Shown one piece after another: positions 7,088-15,451 of a stretch of 30,977 nucleotides of DNA (positions within the stretch are counted from its first letter, which is position 1; each line of letters opens with the position of its first letter). The stretch comes from BP-133 sp040756995 (GTDB lineage: Bacteria > Actinomycetota > Acidimicrobiia > IMCC26256 > BP-133). The notes under the pieces were generated by a model. The model saw only the letters and a program-made list of their open reading frames with translations. It was not told where the DNA came from and searched no databases. The stretch covers positions 1 through 30,977 of the forward strand of contig JBFLYK010000072.1 of NCBI GenBank assembly GCA_040756995.1, given 5' to 3'. A program made the translations under genes and the position numbers.

Positions 7088-9565
7088 GTGATCCACCCGC
7101 TCGCCCCCTTCACCAACCGGCTGCGGCGCCGGCTGGCGGCCGCAGTGGCCGTCGCCGTGACCGCGTTCCTCCCTCTCGCTGCGCCGACCACTCCCATGGC
7201 CCGGGCCTCCGACGGTGCCGTCCGCACGGCGGACGCGACGGGCGGGTACTGGATGGTGGCGTCGGACGGCGGCATCTTCTCCTTCGGCTCGGCCTCGTTC
7301 TACGGGTCGACCGGCAACATCAAGCTGAATCAGCCGATCGTCGGCATCGCCGCCACCCCAACGGGCAAGGGCTACTGGATGGTGGCCACCGACGGCGGCA
7401 TCTTCTCCTTTGGTGACGCCCAGTTCTTCGGCTCCACCGGAAACGTCAAGCTCAACAAGCCCATCGTCGGCATGGCCGCCACCCCGTCGGGCAAGGGGTA
7501 CTGGCTCGTCGCCTCCGACGGCGGCATCTTCGCCTTCGGTGACGCCAAGTTCTTCGGCTCCACCGGAAACGTCAAGCTCAACAAGCCGATTGTCGGCATG
7601 GCCTCCAGCCCGAGCGGCAACGGGTACTGGTTCGTGGCCTCCGACGGCGGCATCTTCGCCTTCGGTGACGCCGCCTTCTACGGCTCGACCGGCAACGTGA
7701 AGCTGGCCAAGCCCATCACCGCCATGGCCGCCACCCCGTCCGGCAAGGGCTACTGGTTCACTGCTTCCGACGGCGGCGTCTTCGCCTTCGGTGACGCCAA
7801 GTTCCACGGCGCCCAGCCGAAGGCCGACCGCACGGTGGCCGCCATGGTCCCGACGGTCGACGGCGCCGGCTACTGGATGGCCAGCTCCGCCGGCGAGCTC
7901 CTCTTCTTCGGCAACGCCGCCAACCTGGGCGGCCTCACCCAGAAGCCGAACCTCCCCATCGTCGGCATGACCGCCGCTCCGGTGGTGGCGGTCGGCCCGT
8001 CCGGGAACAACGGCGGCGGCGGCGGAACCAACAACGGCGGCGGTGGTGGCGGCGGCACCACCAACACCACGACGCCGCCCACGCCGACCACCCAGCCGCC
8101 CTACACCGGCCCGATGCGTTTCTCGTCCACCGCCCTCGTCTCGTGGGGGACGCCTGACGACCCGGCGAAGAGCCGCATCAACGACGCGACCACCGAGCAG
8201 GAGTGCCTCGCCCGGAAGGGCGTCTGGGAGAGCCCCGGTCAGTGCCGGGTCTTCCCCTACGCCCAGAAGGTGGCGGACATCGTCGAGATCGGTAACCGGG
8301 TCTACATCGGAGGCTCGTTCAAGGACCTCCACCAGAACAACGACAACAAGAACCCAACGATGTCGGGTCTGCCCATGGACTACGTCGCCGAACTTGACAC
8401 CAACGGCAACGCGGTGCCCGGGTCGCCGTTCAACGCCAAGGTTTCGTTCGACGGTGTCGTGCGGGCCCTCGAGCGGTCCCCCGACGGGCGGCGCCTCTAC
8501 GTCGGCGGTGAGTTCAGCCGGGTCAACGGCGAAATCCGCCGCCGCCTCGTGGCCCTCGACCCGGCCACCGGCGAGATCGACCGGACGTTCAACCCGCCGG
8601 AGCCGAGCCACTACGTCTCGTCGCTCGCCGTGCACGGTTCGCAGGTCTACGTCGGCGGGGCCTTCACGGCGATGGGTTCGACGGCCATGCCCGGGGTAGC
8701 GGCCCTCAACCTCGACGGTCGCCTCAAGGACGGCTTCGTGCCGCCGGCCCGGTACCAGGGCCGGCTCGAGGGCCAGACCGCGACGCCCAACGAGAACCCT
8801 CCCGCTGAGGACCTCTTCGGCAAAGTCGAGAGCCTCCTTGTGACCCGCATGGGCCGGTACCTCCTGGTGGGCGGAACCTTCATGCACTTCGGCTACGACC
8901 ACACGGCCGACCCGAACCACCTTCACGCCGGTCTCATCGCCCTCGACCCCGCCACCGGCGCCCTCACCGCCTGGCAGCCTTCGCAGAGCAGCAGCGACAG
9001 TAAGAGGCGCCCGGCGTTCGGGATGGCCAACTACAACGGCAACCCCAGGGACGTCGGCATCAACGCCGACGAGCTCTTCTTCGCCGCCACCGGCGGTTCC
9101 GGCGGACGCGTGATCGCCTGGGCCGCCGGCGGCAGCAAGGAAACGCCGCTGTGGCGGGGTGGCGTGGATGGCGACGCCATGGCCGTGGCGGTGACACACG
9201 ACCGGGTGTACCTCGTCGGTCACTTCGACCACGCGGTGCCCGACCCCAACGATCCCTGCCTCAAGTACGGCCCACTTCCCGGCGGTGGCAACGGTGTGCT
9301 CTGCGACAAGGAGACCCCCCGCCGGCACCTCGTCGCCTGGGACGTCCGCGGCGAGATCGTCAACGGGAAGAACACGGGCAAGGCCATCCTCGATCCGAGC
9401 TTCACCGCCCAGGCCAACACCAGCGAGGGTCCGTACGCCATCCACCTCGGTGCCAACCGGATGTACGTCGGTGGCAACTTCACCGAGGTGGCCAGCACTC
9501 CGGTGGGCACCGGCGGGCAGTCGGTCAAGCAGCCCGGCTTCGCCGCCTACCCGCCGCTGCAGTAG
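7088..9565 (+). CDS. Secreted protein: 42-residue GYW repeats plus VYVGGxF propeller
   Basis: An 825-residue exported protein starting with GTG, with a GGAG-AGG ribosome site just upstream. A signal peptide (about 1-40, ending MARA) is followed by six 42-residue repeats (about 54-305) with the core GYWxVASDGGIFAFGDAxF. A Gly/Asn/Thr/Pro linker (about 305-345) leads to a large beta domain in which VYIGGSF, LYVGGEF, VYVGGAF, LLVGGTF, VYLVGHF and MYVGGNF recur, as in delta-60-type propellers, with DPATGEID and DPATGALT turns between blades. Adjacent GYW repeats are nearly identical in DNA, with a 126-bp period between 7424 and 7550. It likely acts outside the cell or at the wall; no catalytic motif is visible. 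Confidence 0.87.
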   Translation: MIHPLAPFTNRLRRRLAAAVAVAVTAFLPLAAPTTPMARASDGAVRTADATGGYWMVASDGGIFSFGSASFYGSTGNIKLNQPIVGIAATPTGKGYWMVATDGGIFSFGDAQFFGSTGNVKLNKPIVGMAATPSGKGYWLVASDGGIFAFGDAKFFGSTGNVKLNKPIVGMASSPSGNGYWFVASDGGIFAFGDAAFYGSTGNVKLAKPITAMAATPSGKGYWFTASDGGVFAFGDAKFHGAQPKADRTVAAMVPTVDGAGYWMASSAGELLFFGNAANLGGLTQKPNLPIVGMTAAPVVAVGPSGNNGGGGGTNNGGGGGGGTTNTTTPPTPTTQPPYTGPMRFSSTALVSWGTPDDPAKSRINDATTEQECLARKGVWESPGQCRVFPYAQKVADIVEIGNRVYIGGSFKDLHQNNDNKNPTMSGLPMDYVAELDTNGNAVPGSPFNAKVSFDGVVRALERSPDGRRLYVGGEFSRVNGEIRRRLVALDPATGEIDRTFNPPEPSHYVSSLAVHGSQVYVGGAFTAMGSTAMPGVAALNLDGRLKDGFVPPARYQGRLEGQTATPNENPPAEDLFGKVESLLVTRMGRYLLVGGTFMHFGYDHTADPNHLHAGLIALDPATGALTAWQPSQSSSDSKRRPAFGMANYNGNPRDVGINADELFFAATGGSGGRVIAWAAGGSKETPLWRGGVDGDAMAVAVTHDRVYLVGHFDHAVPDPNDPCLKYGPLPGGGNGVLCDKETPRRHLVAWDVRGEIVNGKNTGKAILDPSFTAQANTSEGPYAIHLGANRMYVGGNFTEVASTPVGTGGQSVKQPGFAAYPPLQ

Positions 9566-9582
9566 CACCGGCTTCCCGTCGA

Positions 9583-9622
9583 GACGGGCCCGCCTCCGAA
9601 TAAAACCGGGGGCGGGCCCGTC
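9583..9622 (+). terminator. Long hairpin terminator after the second repeat protein
   Basis: A perfect 12-bp stem (GACGGGCCCGCC / GGCGGGCCCGTC), extendable by two or three pairs, closes a loop containing AATAAAA. It starts 18 bases after the stop codon. The left arm can also pair with CCCGTC at 9575-9580, an alternative small hairpin that excludes the long one. Confidence 0.85.
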
Positions 9623-9733
9623 ATCGCGTCGGGGACACGGACGCTGGTTGCCCTTGCCAGGGGGCGCCGGAGCAGCAACGATGTGACCCGCTGGGGCTCT
9701 GGGGAGAAGGTTGGGGAGAGCTAGGGGGCCACA
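9623..9733 (+). other. Short intergenic region before the DUF1800 gene
   Basis: About 110 bases between the terminator and the DUF1800 gene. The end is purine-rich (AGGGGG about 9 bases before the GTG), which can serve as ribosome site. I see no convincing -35/-10 pair. Confidence 0.3.
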
Positions 9734-11146
9734 GTGGGCGAAGTAGGAACCGCCGCACCGGCGGCGTTGCCGGGTTCACCGTCCGTTGCCACACCACCGG
9801 AACAGGAGCGGCGCCGCATCGCCCGGCTGTTCGCCCGGGCAGGGTTCGGGGCCAATGTCGACGAGATCAACCAGGCGGCGGCCAAGGGCTACCCCGCCGC
9901 CGTCGACGCGCTGCTGGCCTTCCCGCCGGCCGCCACCCGCCCCGACGAGGTGACCGTGCTGACGCTCGAGGCGGGGGCTCCGGCCACGCCGTCGGAGGCG
10001 TTCGCCATGTCGCCGTACCAGCGCTGGTGGCTCGACCGCATGTCGGCCACCCGCTTCCCGCTGGAGGAGAAGCTCACCCTCTACTGGCACCACCACTTCG
10101 CCACCGGCTTCTCCAAGGTCCGCCGGCCGAAGCTGATGGTGGCCCAGAACCGCCTCCTGCGGGACAACGCCGGCGGCAACTTCCGGGCGCTGTGCAACGC
10201 CATCACCGCCGACGCGGCGATGCTCATCTGGCTCGACGGCAACACCAACCAGAAGATCAAGCCCAACGAGAACTACGGCCGGGAGTTCCTGGAGCTCTTC
10301 ACCCTCGGCCGGGACCGCTACACCCAGGAGGACGTCGCCGAGGCCGCCCGGGCCTTCACCGGCTACACCACCGACGGCCAGGGCAAGGCCTTGTACCACA
10401 AGGAACTCCACGACGACGGCGAGAAGACGATCCTCGGCCAGACGGGCCGCTGGGGCCCGACCGACGTCACCGACATCGTCCTCGACCGCCACCCCGAAGG
10501 GCCGGTGGCGGCCCGCTACGTGTCCCACCGGCTGGCCCAGTTCTTCTACAAGCCGGAGCCCGAGCCGGAGGTCGTCGACGCCATGGCGGCGGCCTTCCTC
10601 GACTCCAACTACGACATCAAGGCCATGGTGAAGGCACTGCTGCTGCGGCCGGAGTTCAGTGACGGACCGGGGCTCACCATCAAGTCGCCGGCCGAGTACA
10701 TCGCCGGCACGATGCGCCTCCTCCACCTGACCGGCACGCCGGTGTTCGCCAACCAGCCCCGCCGCAACGGCCTCGACGAGATCGCCGGCGCCAGCAGCGA
10801 CATGGGTCAGGAGCTGTTCGAGCCACCGGACGTGTCGGGCTGGAAGGGCGGGGCGGTGTGGGCCAACACCGCCGCCACCCTGGCCCGCTACAACTTCTCG
10901 GCCCGCATCGGGAAGATGGTGACCGACAACGCCGTCCGCACCGTCCTCGACTCGGCCGGCGGCGAGCCCCGCGACACCGCCCCGCTGTGGATGCACCGCC
11001 TCGGGCTGCTGTCGCTGCTCCCGTCCACGGAGGCGGCCCTGGCCCGGTACCTCGACGCCTCGCAGGCGGCCAAGACCGAGCCCGGGGTCCGCACCCGGGG
11101 CGTCCTGACGCTCCTGCTGGCCTCTCCCGACTTCAACCTGCGGTGA
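9734..11146 (+). CDS. DUF1800 family protein
   Basis: A 470-residue, largely helical protein of the DUF1800 family. Typical features are RIARLFARAGFG near residues 28-39, the stretch LTLYWHHHFATGFSKV with its His cluster, ENYGREFLELFTLG, and a C-terminal DVSGWKGGAVWAN. By family knowledge DUF1800 genes sit beside DUF1501 genes, as here; the biochemical role of the pair is not established. No signal peptide is visible even though its DUF1501 partner has a Tat signal. The GTG at 9734 is used, following an AGGGGG purine tract. It is the first gene of a three-gene operon, with 79 bases to the DUF1501 gene. Confidence 0.9.
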   Translation: MGEVGTAAPAALPGSPSVATPPEQERRRIARLFARAGFGANVDEINQAAAKGYPAAVDALLAFPPAATRPDEVTVLTLEAGAPATPSEAFAMSPYQRWWLDRMSATRFPLEEKLTLYWHHHFATGFSKVRRPKLMVAQNRLLRDNAGGNFRALCNAITADAAMLIWLDGNTNQKIKPNENYGREFLELFTLGRDRYTQEDVAEAARAFTGYTTDGQGKALYHKELHDDGEKTILGQTGRWGPTDVTDIVLDRHPEGPVAARYVSHRLAQFFYKPEPEPEVVDAMAAAFLDSNYDIKAMVKALLLRPEFSDGPGLTIKSPAEYIAGTMRLLHLTGTPVFANQPRRNGLDEIAGASSDMGQELFEPPDVSGWKGGAVWANTAATLARYNFSARIGKMVTDNAVRTVLDSAGGEPRDTAPLWMHRLGLLSLLPSTEAALARYLDASQAAKTEPGVRTRGVLTLLLASPDFNLR

Positions 11147-11225
11147 GGTGCAATCGAGCGCCGAACCTTGCGCCGGGACAAGGGTTCCGGCAGACGGTTC
11201 CGGCAGAAAGGTGAGGTGCGAGAAG

Positions 11226-12473
11226 ATGAGCGAGAACTTCATCTCCCGCCGGCAGTTCCTCGAGGTGGCGGGCGGCGCGCTGGCCCTCTACACGACGAGC
11301 CCGCTGTGGCTGCGGCTCGGGGCGGCGGGCGCCGAACCGGCCCCGGCTTCCGGCCGCAAGCTCCTCGTCCTGCTGATGGAAGGCGGCAACGACGGCCTCA
11401 ACACCGTTGTGCCCTACGGACAGCCGGCCTACTTCGAGAAGCGCAAGACGATCGCCTACAAGCCCGAGAAGATCATCAAGCTCTCCGACTCCACCGAGGT
11501 CGGGCTGGCGCCTGAGCTGCCCAAGCTGGCCAAGCTCTACGAAGCCCGCAAGGTCGGCATCGTCCAGGGTGTGGGCTACGACGAGCCCAACCTGTCGCAC
11601 TTCGAGTCGATGGACATCTGGCAGACCGGCCGCCCCAAGCACGACATGGCCACCGGCTGGCTCGGCCGCTACCTCGACCGCAGCCCGGCGGGGGCCAACG
11701 TGGTCCGGGCGGTGGCCATCGGCAACCGGCTGCCCACCGCCCTGGTGGGCGGTGACCAGAGCGGCGTGGCCGTGCCGTCGTTCAACGGGTTCACGTTCTT
11801 CGACGGCAGCGACGCCGACCCGGCGTCCGAGCCCTACCGGCTCCACGAGGCCTTCCTGCAGTTCGCCGACGCCACGCTGGCGGACCCGCCGGCTCAGGCG
11901 CTGCTGGCCAGCGAGCGGGCCACCGTCCAGGCGGTGCGGGCCATCCAGAAGCTCGCCGACCCCAAGGCCAAGCCGCCGGCCACGCTGGCCGACAAGGTGG
12001 GGATGGCGGTCAAGCTCCTCAACTCCGACCTCGGGGTGGAGATCGCCTTCGTGTCGCTCGGCGGCTTCGACAACCACGCGGCCCAGAACAACGCCCATCC
12101 GAAGCTGCTGACCGAGGTCGACGACGCCATCGACCGGTTCATGACCGACGTGGCCGCCACCGGCAAGCCCGGCGACTACCTGCTGATGACGTTCTCCGAG
12201 TTCGGCCGCCGGGTCGAGGAGGACGGCAGCACCGGGACCGACCACGGCACCGCCGCCCCGCTGTTCGTGGTCGGCGACGGCGTGGCCGGCGGGCTCTACG
12301 GCGCCCAGCCGAGCCTGACCAACCTCGACAAGAACAAGAACCTGATCCGCACGGTGGACTTCCGGGAGGTCTACAGCACCGTCCTCGACGGGTGGCTGCG
12401 CCAGGTGCCGGCCCGGGAGGTACTCGGCACCCGGCCGGCCGACGGGCTGCACCCGGTGGAGTTCCTGCGGTGA
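11226..12473 (+). CDS. DUF1501 family protein, Tat-exported
   Basis: A 415-residue DUF1501 protein, a family related to alkaline phosphatase-like/sulfatase folds. The N-terminus carries a twin-arginine signal SRRQFLEVAGG followed by a hydrophobic core, so the folded protein should be exported. Family motifs are LLVLLMEGGNDGLNTVVPYG, the region around SHFESMDIWQTG, and FSEFGRRVEEDGSTGTDHG near the C-terminal third. The ATG at 11226 gives the Tat signal directly; the reading frame is open further upstream, but an earlier start would bury the signal. Tat export suggests a cofactor or metal inserted in the cytoplasm. The stop overlaps the cupredoxin start. Confidence 0.92.
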   Translation: MSENFISRRQFLEVAGGALALYTTSPLWLRLGAAGAEPAPASGRKLLVLLMEGGNDGLNTVVPYGQPAYFEKRKTIAYKPEKIIKLSDSTEVGLAPELPKLAKLYEARKVGIVQGVGYDEPNLSHFESMDIWQTGRPKHDMATGWLGRYLDRSPAGANVVRAVAIGNRLPTALVGGDQSGVAVPSFNGFTFFDGSDADPASEPYRLHEAFLQFADATLADPPAQALLASERATVQAVRAIQKLADPKAKPPATLADKVGMAVKLLNSDLGVEIAFVSLGGFDNHAAQNNAHPKLLTEVDDAIDRFMTDVAATGKPGDYLLMTFSEFGRRVEEDGSTGTDHGTAAPLFVVGDGVAGGLYGAQPSLTNLDKNKNLIRTVDFREVYSTVLDGWLRQVPAREVLGTRPADGLHPVEFLR

Positions 12474-12862
12474 GAACCGTGGCCGTGGCGGTCGCGCTGG
12501 GTCTCGGCCTCTGGGCCGCGCCCGGCGCGTCCGCCGCCCCCGGCCGGTCCGAGCAGGCGGCGCCGGCCACGGTGTCCGATGTCATCGTCGGGTTCACGTT
12601 CGTCCTCGGCGCGGCCAGCCTCAACGCTCCGGGCCAGGTCCTGCGGATCCACACCGGCGACACCGTCGAGTGGACCAACCTCGACCCGGTGTCGCACAGC
12701 ATCGCCTTCGACGCCATGCCGGGGTCGCTGTACTTCAAGAACCTGGGCGACAAGGGGTCGATGACCTTCGACAAGCCCGGGTACTACACCTACCGCTGCC
12801 CCGAGCATCCCGAGGCCCCGGGGATGGAGGGGCTGGTGTTCGTGACGGACCGGATGGACTAG
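12470..12862 (+). CDS. Exported cupredoxin (plastocyanin-like type 1 copper protein)
   Basis: A 130-residue protein whose GTG start overlaps the DUF1501 stop (GTGA), so translation is probably coupled; a GGTGGAG lies about 8 bases upstream. Residues 1-23 are a signal peptide ending ASAA. The mature domain has the type 1 copper ligand set: His76 in SHSIAF, then Cys110, His113 and Met119 in YRCPEHPEAPGM. By family knowledge it carries single electrons outside the membrane. Its link to DUF1800/DUF1501 suggests an extracytoplasmic redox or copper role for that operon, which is an inference. The final TAG lies in CTAG at 12859-12862, which also gives the TAG of the convergent gene. Confidence 0.9.
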   Translation: MRTVAVAVALGLGLWAAPGASAAPGRSEQAAPATVSDVIVGFTFVLGAASLNAPGQVLRIHTGDTVEWTNLDPVSHSIAFDAMPGSLYFKNLGDKGSMTFDKPGYYTYRCPEHPEAPGMEGLVFVTDRMD

Positions 12863-14499
12863 CTGCCCGGCCGCTGCGGGGGAGGCGGCGGCTTCGGCGC
12901 GGGCGGCTCCGGTGCCGGGCCCGGCGCGCTCGGCGGCTCGGGCGGCGACGTGTCGACCGTCGTCTGAAACGACCAGTGGTGGTCCCGGGGCATCGGGTTG
13001 CCGACCAGGTCCTTGACGCCGGCGGTGACCGTCGCCCGGTAGGCCACCATCGGCAGCAGCGCCTTCTCCGGGCGCAGCTTGGCCTTGCGGGTGGCCGGGT
13101 CGTAGGTCACCTTGGCCGCCACCACCTGGCCGGTGGCCTCGGCCACCAGCTGGAAGGTCTCGGCCACCACGGTGGCGGGGTCGATCGCCTCGGAGAACGT
13201 GGCGGTGATCTCGGCTTCGGGCGGGACGTCGTTGGACCCGTCCTTCGGGGAGGTCGTCGTCACGTCGGGGCCGGTGGTGTCGACGATCCACTCCCGCCGG
13301 GCCGGGGTCGGGTCGGGCCGGCCGCCCTGGCCCAGCGCCCGGATCTCGAAGCTGTGCTTGCCGTCGGGCAGGCCGCTCAGGGTGTGGGGTGACTGGCAGC
13401 CCTGCCACCGCCCCCGGTCGAGACGGCACTCGAAGCCCATGGGCTTGCCGGTGGCGGAGAAGGCGAAGGTGACGTCCCGCTGGCCCACGGTGCGCTGCGG
13501 CCCGGAGTCGATGATCGTGTCAGGCAGCGTGGTCTCGACGGCCGGCGTGAACCAGGGGTCGGCGCCCATGGCGGCGAAGGCGGCCATCGACTCCTCGGAC
13601 GAGTCCATGCGCCAGTCGTCGGGGGGCGCCTCGGGGGTCGGCCCCGGCGTCAGCGTCGAGTCGTAGACGACGGCGTCGATGCCCGACAGCGGGCTCTGGA
13701 GGGCCTGGCGGGCGGCGTCGACCCAGGCCGGCTTGTCGCCCGGGGCGTCTTCCACGGTGCCGTAGCGTCCGACCATCATCGGCTTGTCGCGGGCCGAGGC
13801 CCAGGTGTGGAAGGGCGTGAAGATCTCCTCGAAACTGCGGGCCGTGCTGTCGGGCCGGGCCGGGTTGCGGGGGTTGTAGCCGTCGGCGCAGATCCAGTCG
13901 ACCCAGTCGTCGCCCGGGTACCAGACATCGGCCGTGCCGTTGCCGAAGTCGGCGGCGTCGGCGCACCACACCCAGACGGCGTTGCGGGCCTCTTCCTCGT
14001 CGAAGATCCGTACGATGCGGCGCCAGGCGGCGACGTACTGGCTGGCGTCGCCCGACACCGCGCCGTTGCGGGGGTTGGCGGCGTCGGAGAACCAGTCGAT
14101 GAGGACGGGCTGGCCCAGGTTGCGGATCCCCCGGGCCCGGAGGCGGACCTGGGTGTCCCAGCTGCCCCGGTTGACCTCGCCGGTGGCCACCGGGCCCCAC
14201 GACACCATGGGGATGCGCCCGGCGGCGACGTCCTCCTGCTCGCGGCCGTCCGGGAAGGCGGTGCCGAAGGGCCGGTCGTAGCGGTCGATGGCCAGTTTCC
14301 GGCCCAGCTTGGCCTCGAGGTCGTGGAGCGGCTGGAAGGGAGCCTCCCGGGAGCCGGGGGCGACGGCCGCGCCGAACAGAGCCCCGTCGGCCGGTGTCAG
14401 CGGAGTCGAGGTCGGGCCGCCGCCCGCCCCCGCCGGTTCCGCGAGCGAACCAGCCACGGCAACCACCAACAACAAAGCGCTCCAACTCCGAGCAGGCAC
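12859..14499 (-). CDS. Secreted GH26-like protein with two Ig-like domains, probably inactive
   Basis: A 546-residue exported protein. Signal peptide about 1-26. A GH26-type (beta-mannanase-like) barrel spans about 40-315, with GRIPMVSWG, NAVWVWCADA and YPGDDWVDWICADGYNPRN as in relatives. In this group the acid/base Glu is expected in a WYWEMDG-like motif; here it reads WFSDAAN (Asp139). The nucleophile Glu expected in VGEYG reads VGRYG (Arg245). Two Ig-like domains follow: about 323-405 (with FECRLDRGRWQGC) and about 407-507 (SbsA/Big_5-like, TATFSEAIDPATV), then a Pro-rich tail. The GTG start has a TATTGT -10 box 6 bases upstream (leaderless). Likely a carbohydrate-binding or structural relic of the enzyme fold. 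Confidence 0.85.
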   Translation of the reverse strand: MPARSWSALLLVVAVAGSLAEPAGAGGGPTSTPLTPADGALFGAAVAPGSREAPFQPLHDLEAKLGRKLAIDRYDRPFGTAFPDGREQEDVAAGRIPMVSWGPVATGEVNRGSWDTQVRLRARGIRNLGQPVLIDWFSDAANPRNGAVSGDASQYVAAWRRIVRIFDEEEARNAVWVWCADAADFGNGTADVWYPGDDWVDWICADGYNPRNPARPDSTARSFEEIFTPFHTWASARDKPMMVGRYGTVEDAPGDKPAWVDAARQALQSPLSGIDAVVYDSTLTPGPTPEAPPDDWRMDSSEESMAAFAAMGADPWFTPAVETTLPDTIIDSGPQRTVGQRDVTFAFSATGKPMGFECRLDRGRWQGCQSPHTLSGLPDGKHSFEIRALGQGGRPDPTPARREWIVDTTGPDVTTTSPKDGSNDVPPEAEITATFSEAIDPATVVAETFQLVAEATGQVVAAKVTYDPATRKAKLRPEKALLPMVAYRATVTAGVKDLVGNPMPRDHHWSFQTTVDTSPPEPPSAPGPAPEPPAPKPPPPPQRPGS

Positions 14500-14505
14500 A
14501 ACAGA

Positions 14506-14511
14506 ACAATA
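14506..14511 (-). promoter_or_regulatory. -10 box for leaderless GH26-like gene
   Basis: TATTGT on the minus strand lies 6 bases before the GTG at 14499. No convincing -35 box. Confidence 0.45.
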
Positions 14512-14565
14512 CGCCCGTTACCAGCAGTTCGGCCAGTGCGCACAGGCTTCCGTAGACCCTCCCGA

Positions 14566-14571
14566 TACATT
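14566..14571 (+). promoter_or_regulatory. -10 box for leaderless nth
   Basis: TACATT lies 10 bases before the ATG of endonuclease III, which lacks a purine-rich ribosome site apart from the start context. Leaderless or near-leaderless transcription is inferred. Confidence 0.45.
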
Positions 14572-14581
14572 CCGCACCGGG

Positions 14582-15244
14582 ATGGGGAAGCCGAGGACGA
14601 TCAAGGGGCGGGCGCGGGAGGTGGCGCGGCGTCTGGCCGAGGAGTATCCGGCCGAATGCGCCCTCGTGCACCGGAATCCCTTCGAGCTCCTGGTGGCCAC
14701 GGTGCTGTCGGCCCAGACGACCGACGAGCGGGTGAACTCGGTCACGCCCGAGGTGTTCCGCCGCTGGCCCACGCCGGCCGACCTGGCCAAGGCCGACCCC
14801 GAGGAACTGGAGTCGGTGATCTTCCCGACCGGCTTCTACCGCAACAAGGCCAAGAGCCTCCTGGGTCTCGCCCAGGCGCTGGACGAGCGCTTCGGCGGCG
14901 AGGTCCCCACCGACCTCGACGACCTGGTGACGATCCCGGGCGTCGGCCGCAAGACCGGCAACGTCGTCCGCTCGGTGGCCTTCGACCTGCCCGGCCTGCC
15001 TGTCGACACCCACGTGGGCCGCATCACCCGCCTGCTCGGCCTGACCACCTCCGAGGACCCGGTGAAGGTCGAACACGAGCTCGGCGCGCTGCTCCCGCCC
15101 AAGGAGTGGGGCGGCTTCTCCCTCCGCACGATCCTCCACGGCCGCCAGGTCTGCATCGCCCGCCGCCCCCGCTGCGGCGACTGCATCCTGAACGACATCT
15201 GCCCCTCCTCCCAGGTCCCCACGAAGCCCGCCCGGCGGCGGTAG
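14582..15244 (+). CDS. nth: Endonuclease III (base-excision repair DNA glycosylase/AP lyase)
   Basis: A 220-residue protein of normal family length that removes oxidised pyrimidines from DNA and cleaves the abasic site. The helix-hairpin-helix IPGVGRKTGNVV contains the catalytic Lys124, and the catalytic Asp142 lies in LPVDTHVGR. The C-terminal [4Fe-4S] loop has the exact C-x6-C-x2-C-x5-C spacing at Cys191, Cys198, Cys201 and Cys207. LLVATVLSAQTTDERVN near 36-52 is also typical. The ATG at 14582 gives the standard N-terminus; the longer upstream frame is out of keeping with the family. The gene diverges from the GH26-like gene and converges on the 67-residue helical gene with a 3-base gap. 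Confidence 0.96.
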   Translation: MGKPRTIKGRAREVARRLAEEYPAECALVHRNPFELLVATVLSAQTTDERVNSVTPEVFRRWPTPADLAKADPEELESVIFPTGFYRNKAKSLLGLAQALDERFGGEVPTDLDDLVTIPGVGRKTGNVVRSVAFDLPGLPVDTHVGRITRLLGLTTSEDPVKVEHELGALLPPKEWGGFSLRTILHGRQVCIARRPRCGDCILNDICPSSQVPTKPARRR

Positions 15245-15247
15245 CCG

Positions 15248-15451
15248 TCAATCGAGATCGGCGTCACGGTCGCCGGCGCGGAGGAGGTGGATCGCTTTTT
15301 CGATGGCCCGGCGGGCCTGGTGGAGACGGCGCTCCTCCTTCAGGAGCTCAGGCGAGTCGGCGGAGTCGCGGAGACGGTCATAGGCCAGGTCCCGCAGCTC
15401 TTCCTCGATGGCCTGGAGCTTCTCGACGATCGTCTCGTACGACCCGCTCAT
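15248..15451 (-). CDS. 67-residue helical protein coupled to a secreted Ser/Gly protein
   Basis: A small cytosolic protein, predicted almost all alpha-helix with two amphipathic, coiled-coil-like stretches (about 4-30 and 35-58) rich in Glu, Arg and Leu. The ATG overlaps the upstream stop codon as ATGA, so its translation is probably coupled to the preceding gene. I do not recognise the family; short helical hairpins of this kind are often adaptor or antitoxin-like proteins, but nothing here proves that. A TTG further upstream would extend the frame by 17 residues and is less likely. Confidence 0.7.
   Translation of the reverse strand: MSGSYETIVEKLQAIEEELRDLAYDRLRDSADSPELLKEERRLHQARRAIEKAIHLLRAGDRDADLD

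Noticed and set aside
7010..9568. 852-residue open frame on the minus strand opposite the second repeat-protein gene
   Set aside because: Its composition is a mirror of the plus-strand repeats in GC-rich DNA, it has no recognisable domain, and the plus-strand product has a signal peptide, repeats and propeller motifs.
13520..15139. 539-residue minus-strand frame running across the GH26-like gene and under nth
   Set aside because: It is out of frame with the GH26-like protein and antisense to nth, and is very Arg/Gly-rich as expected of a shadow.
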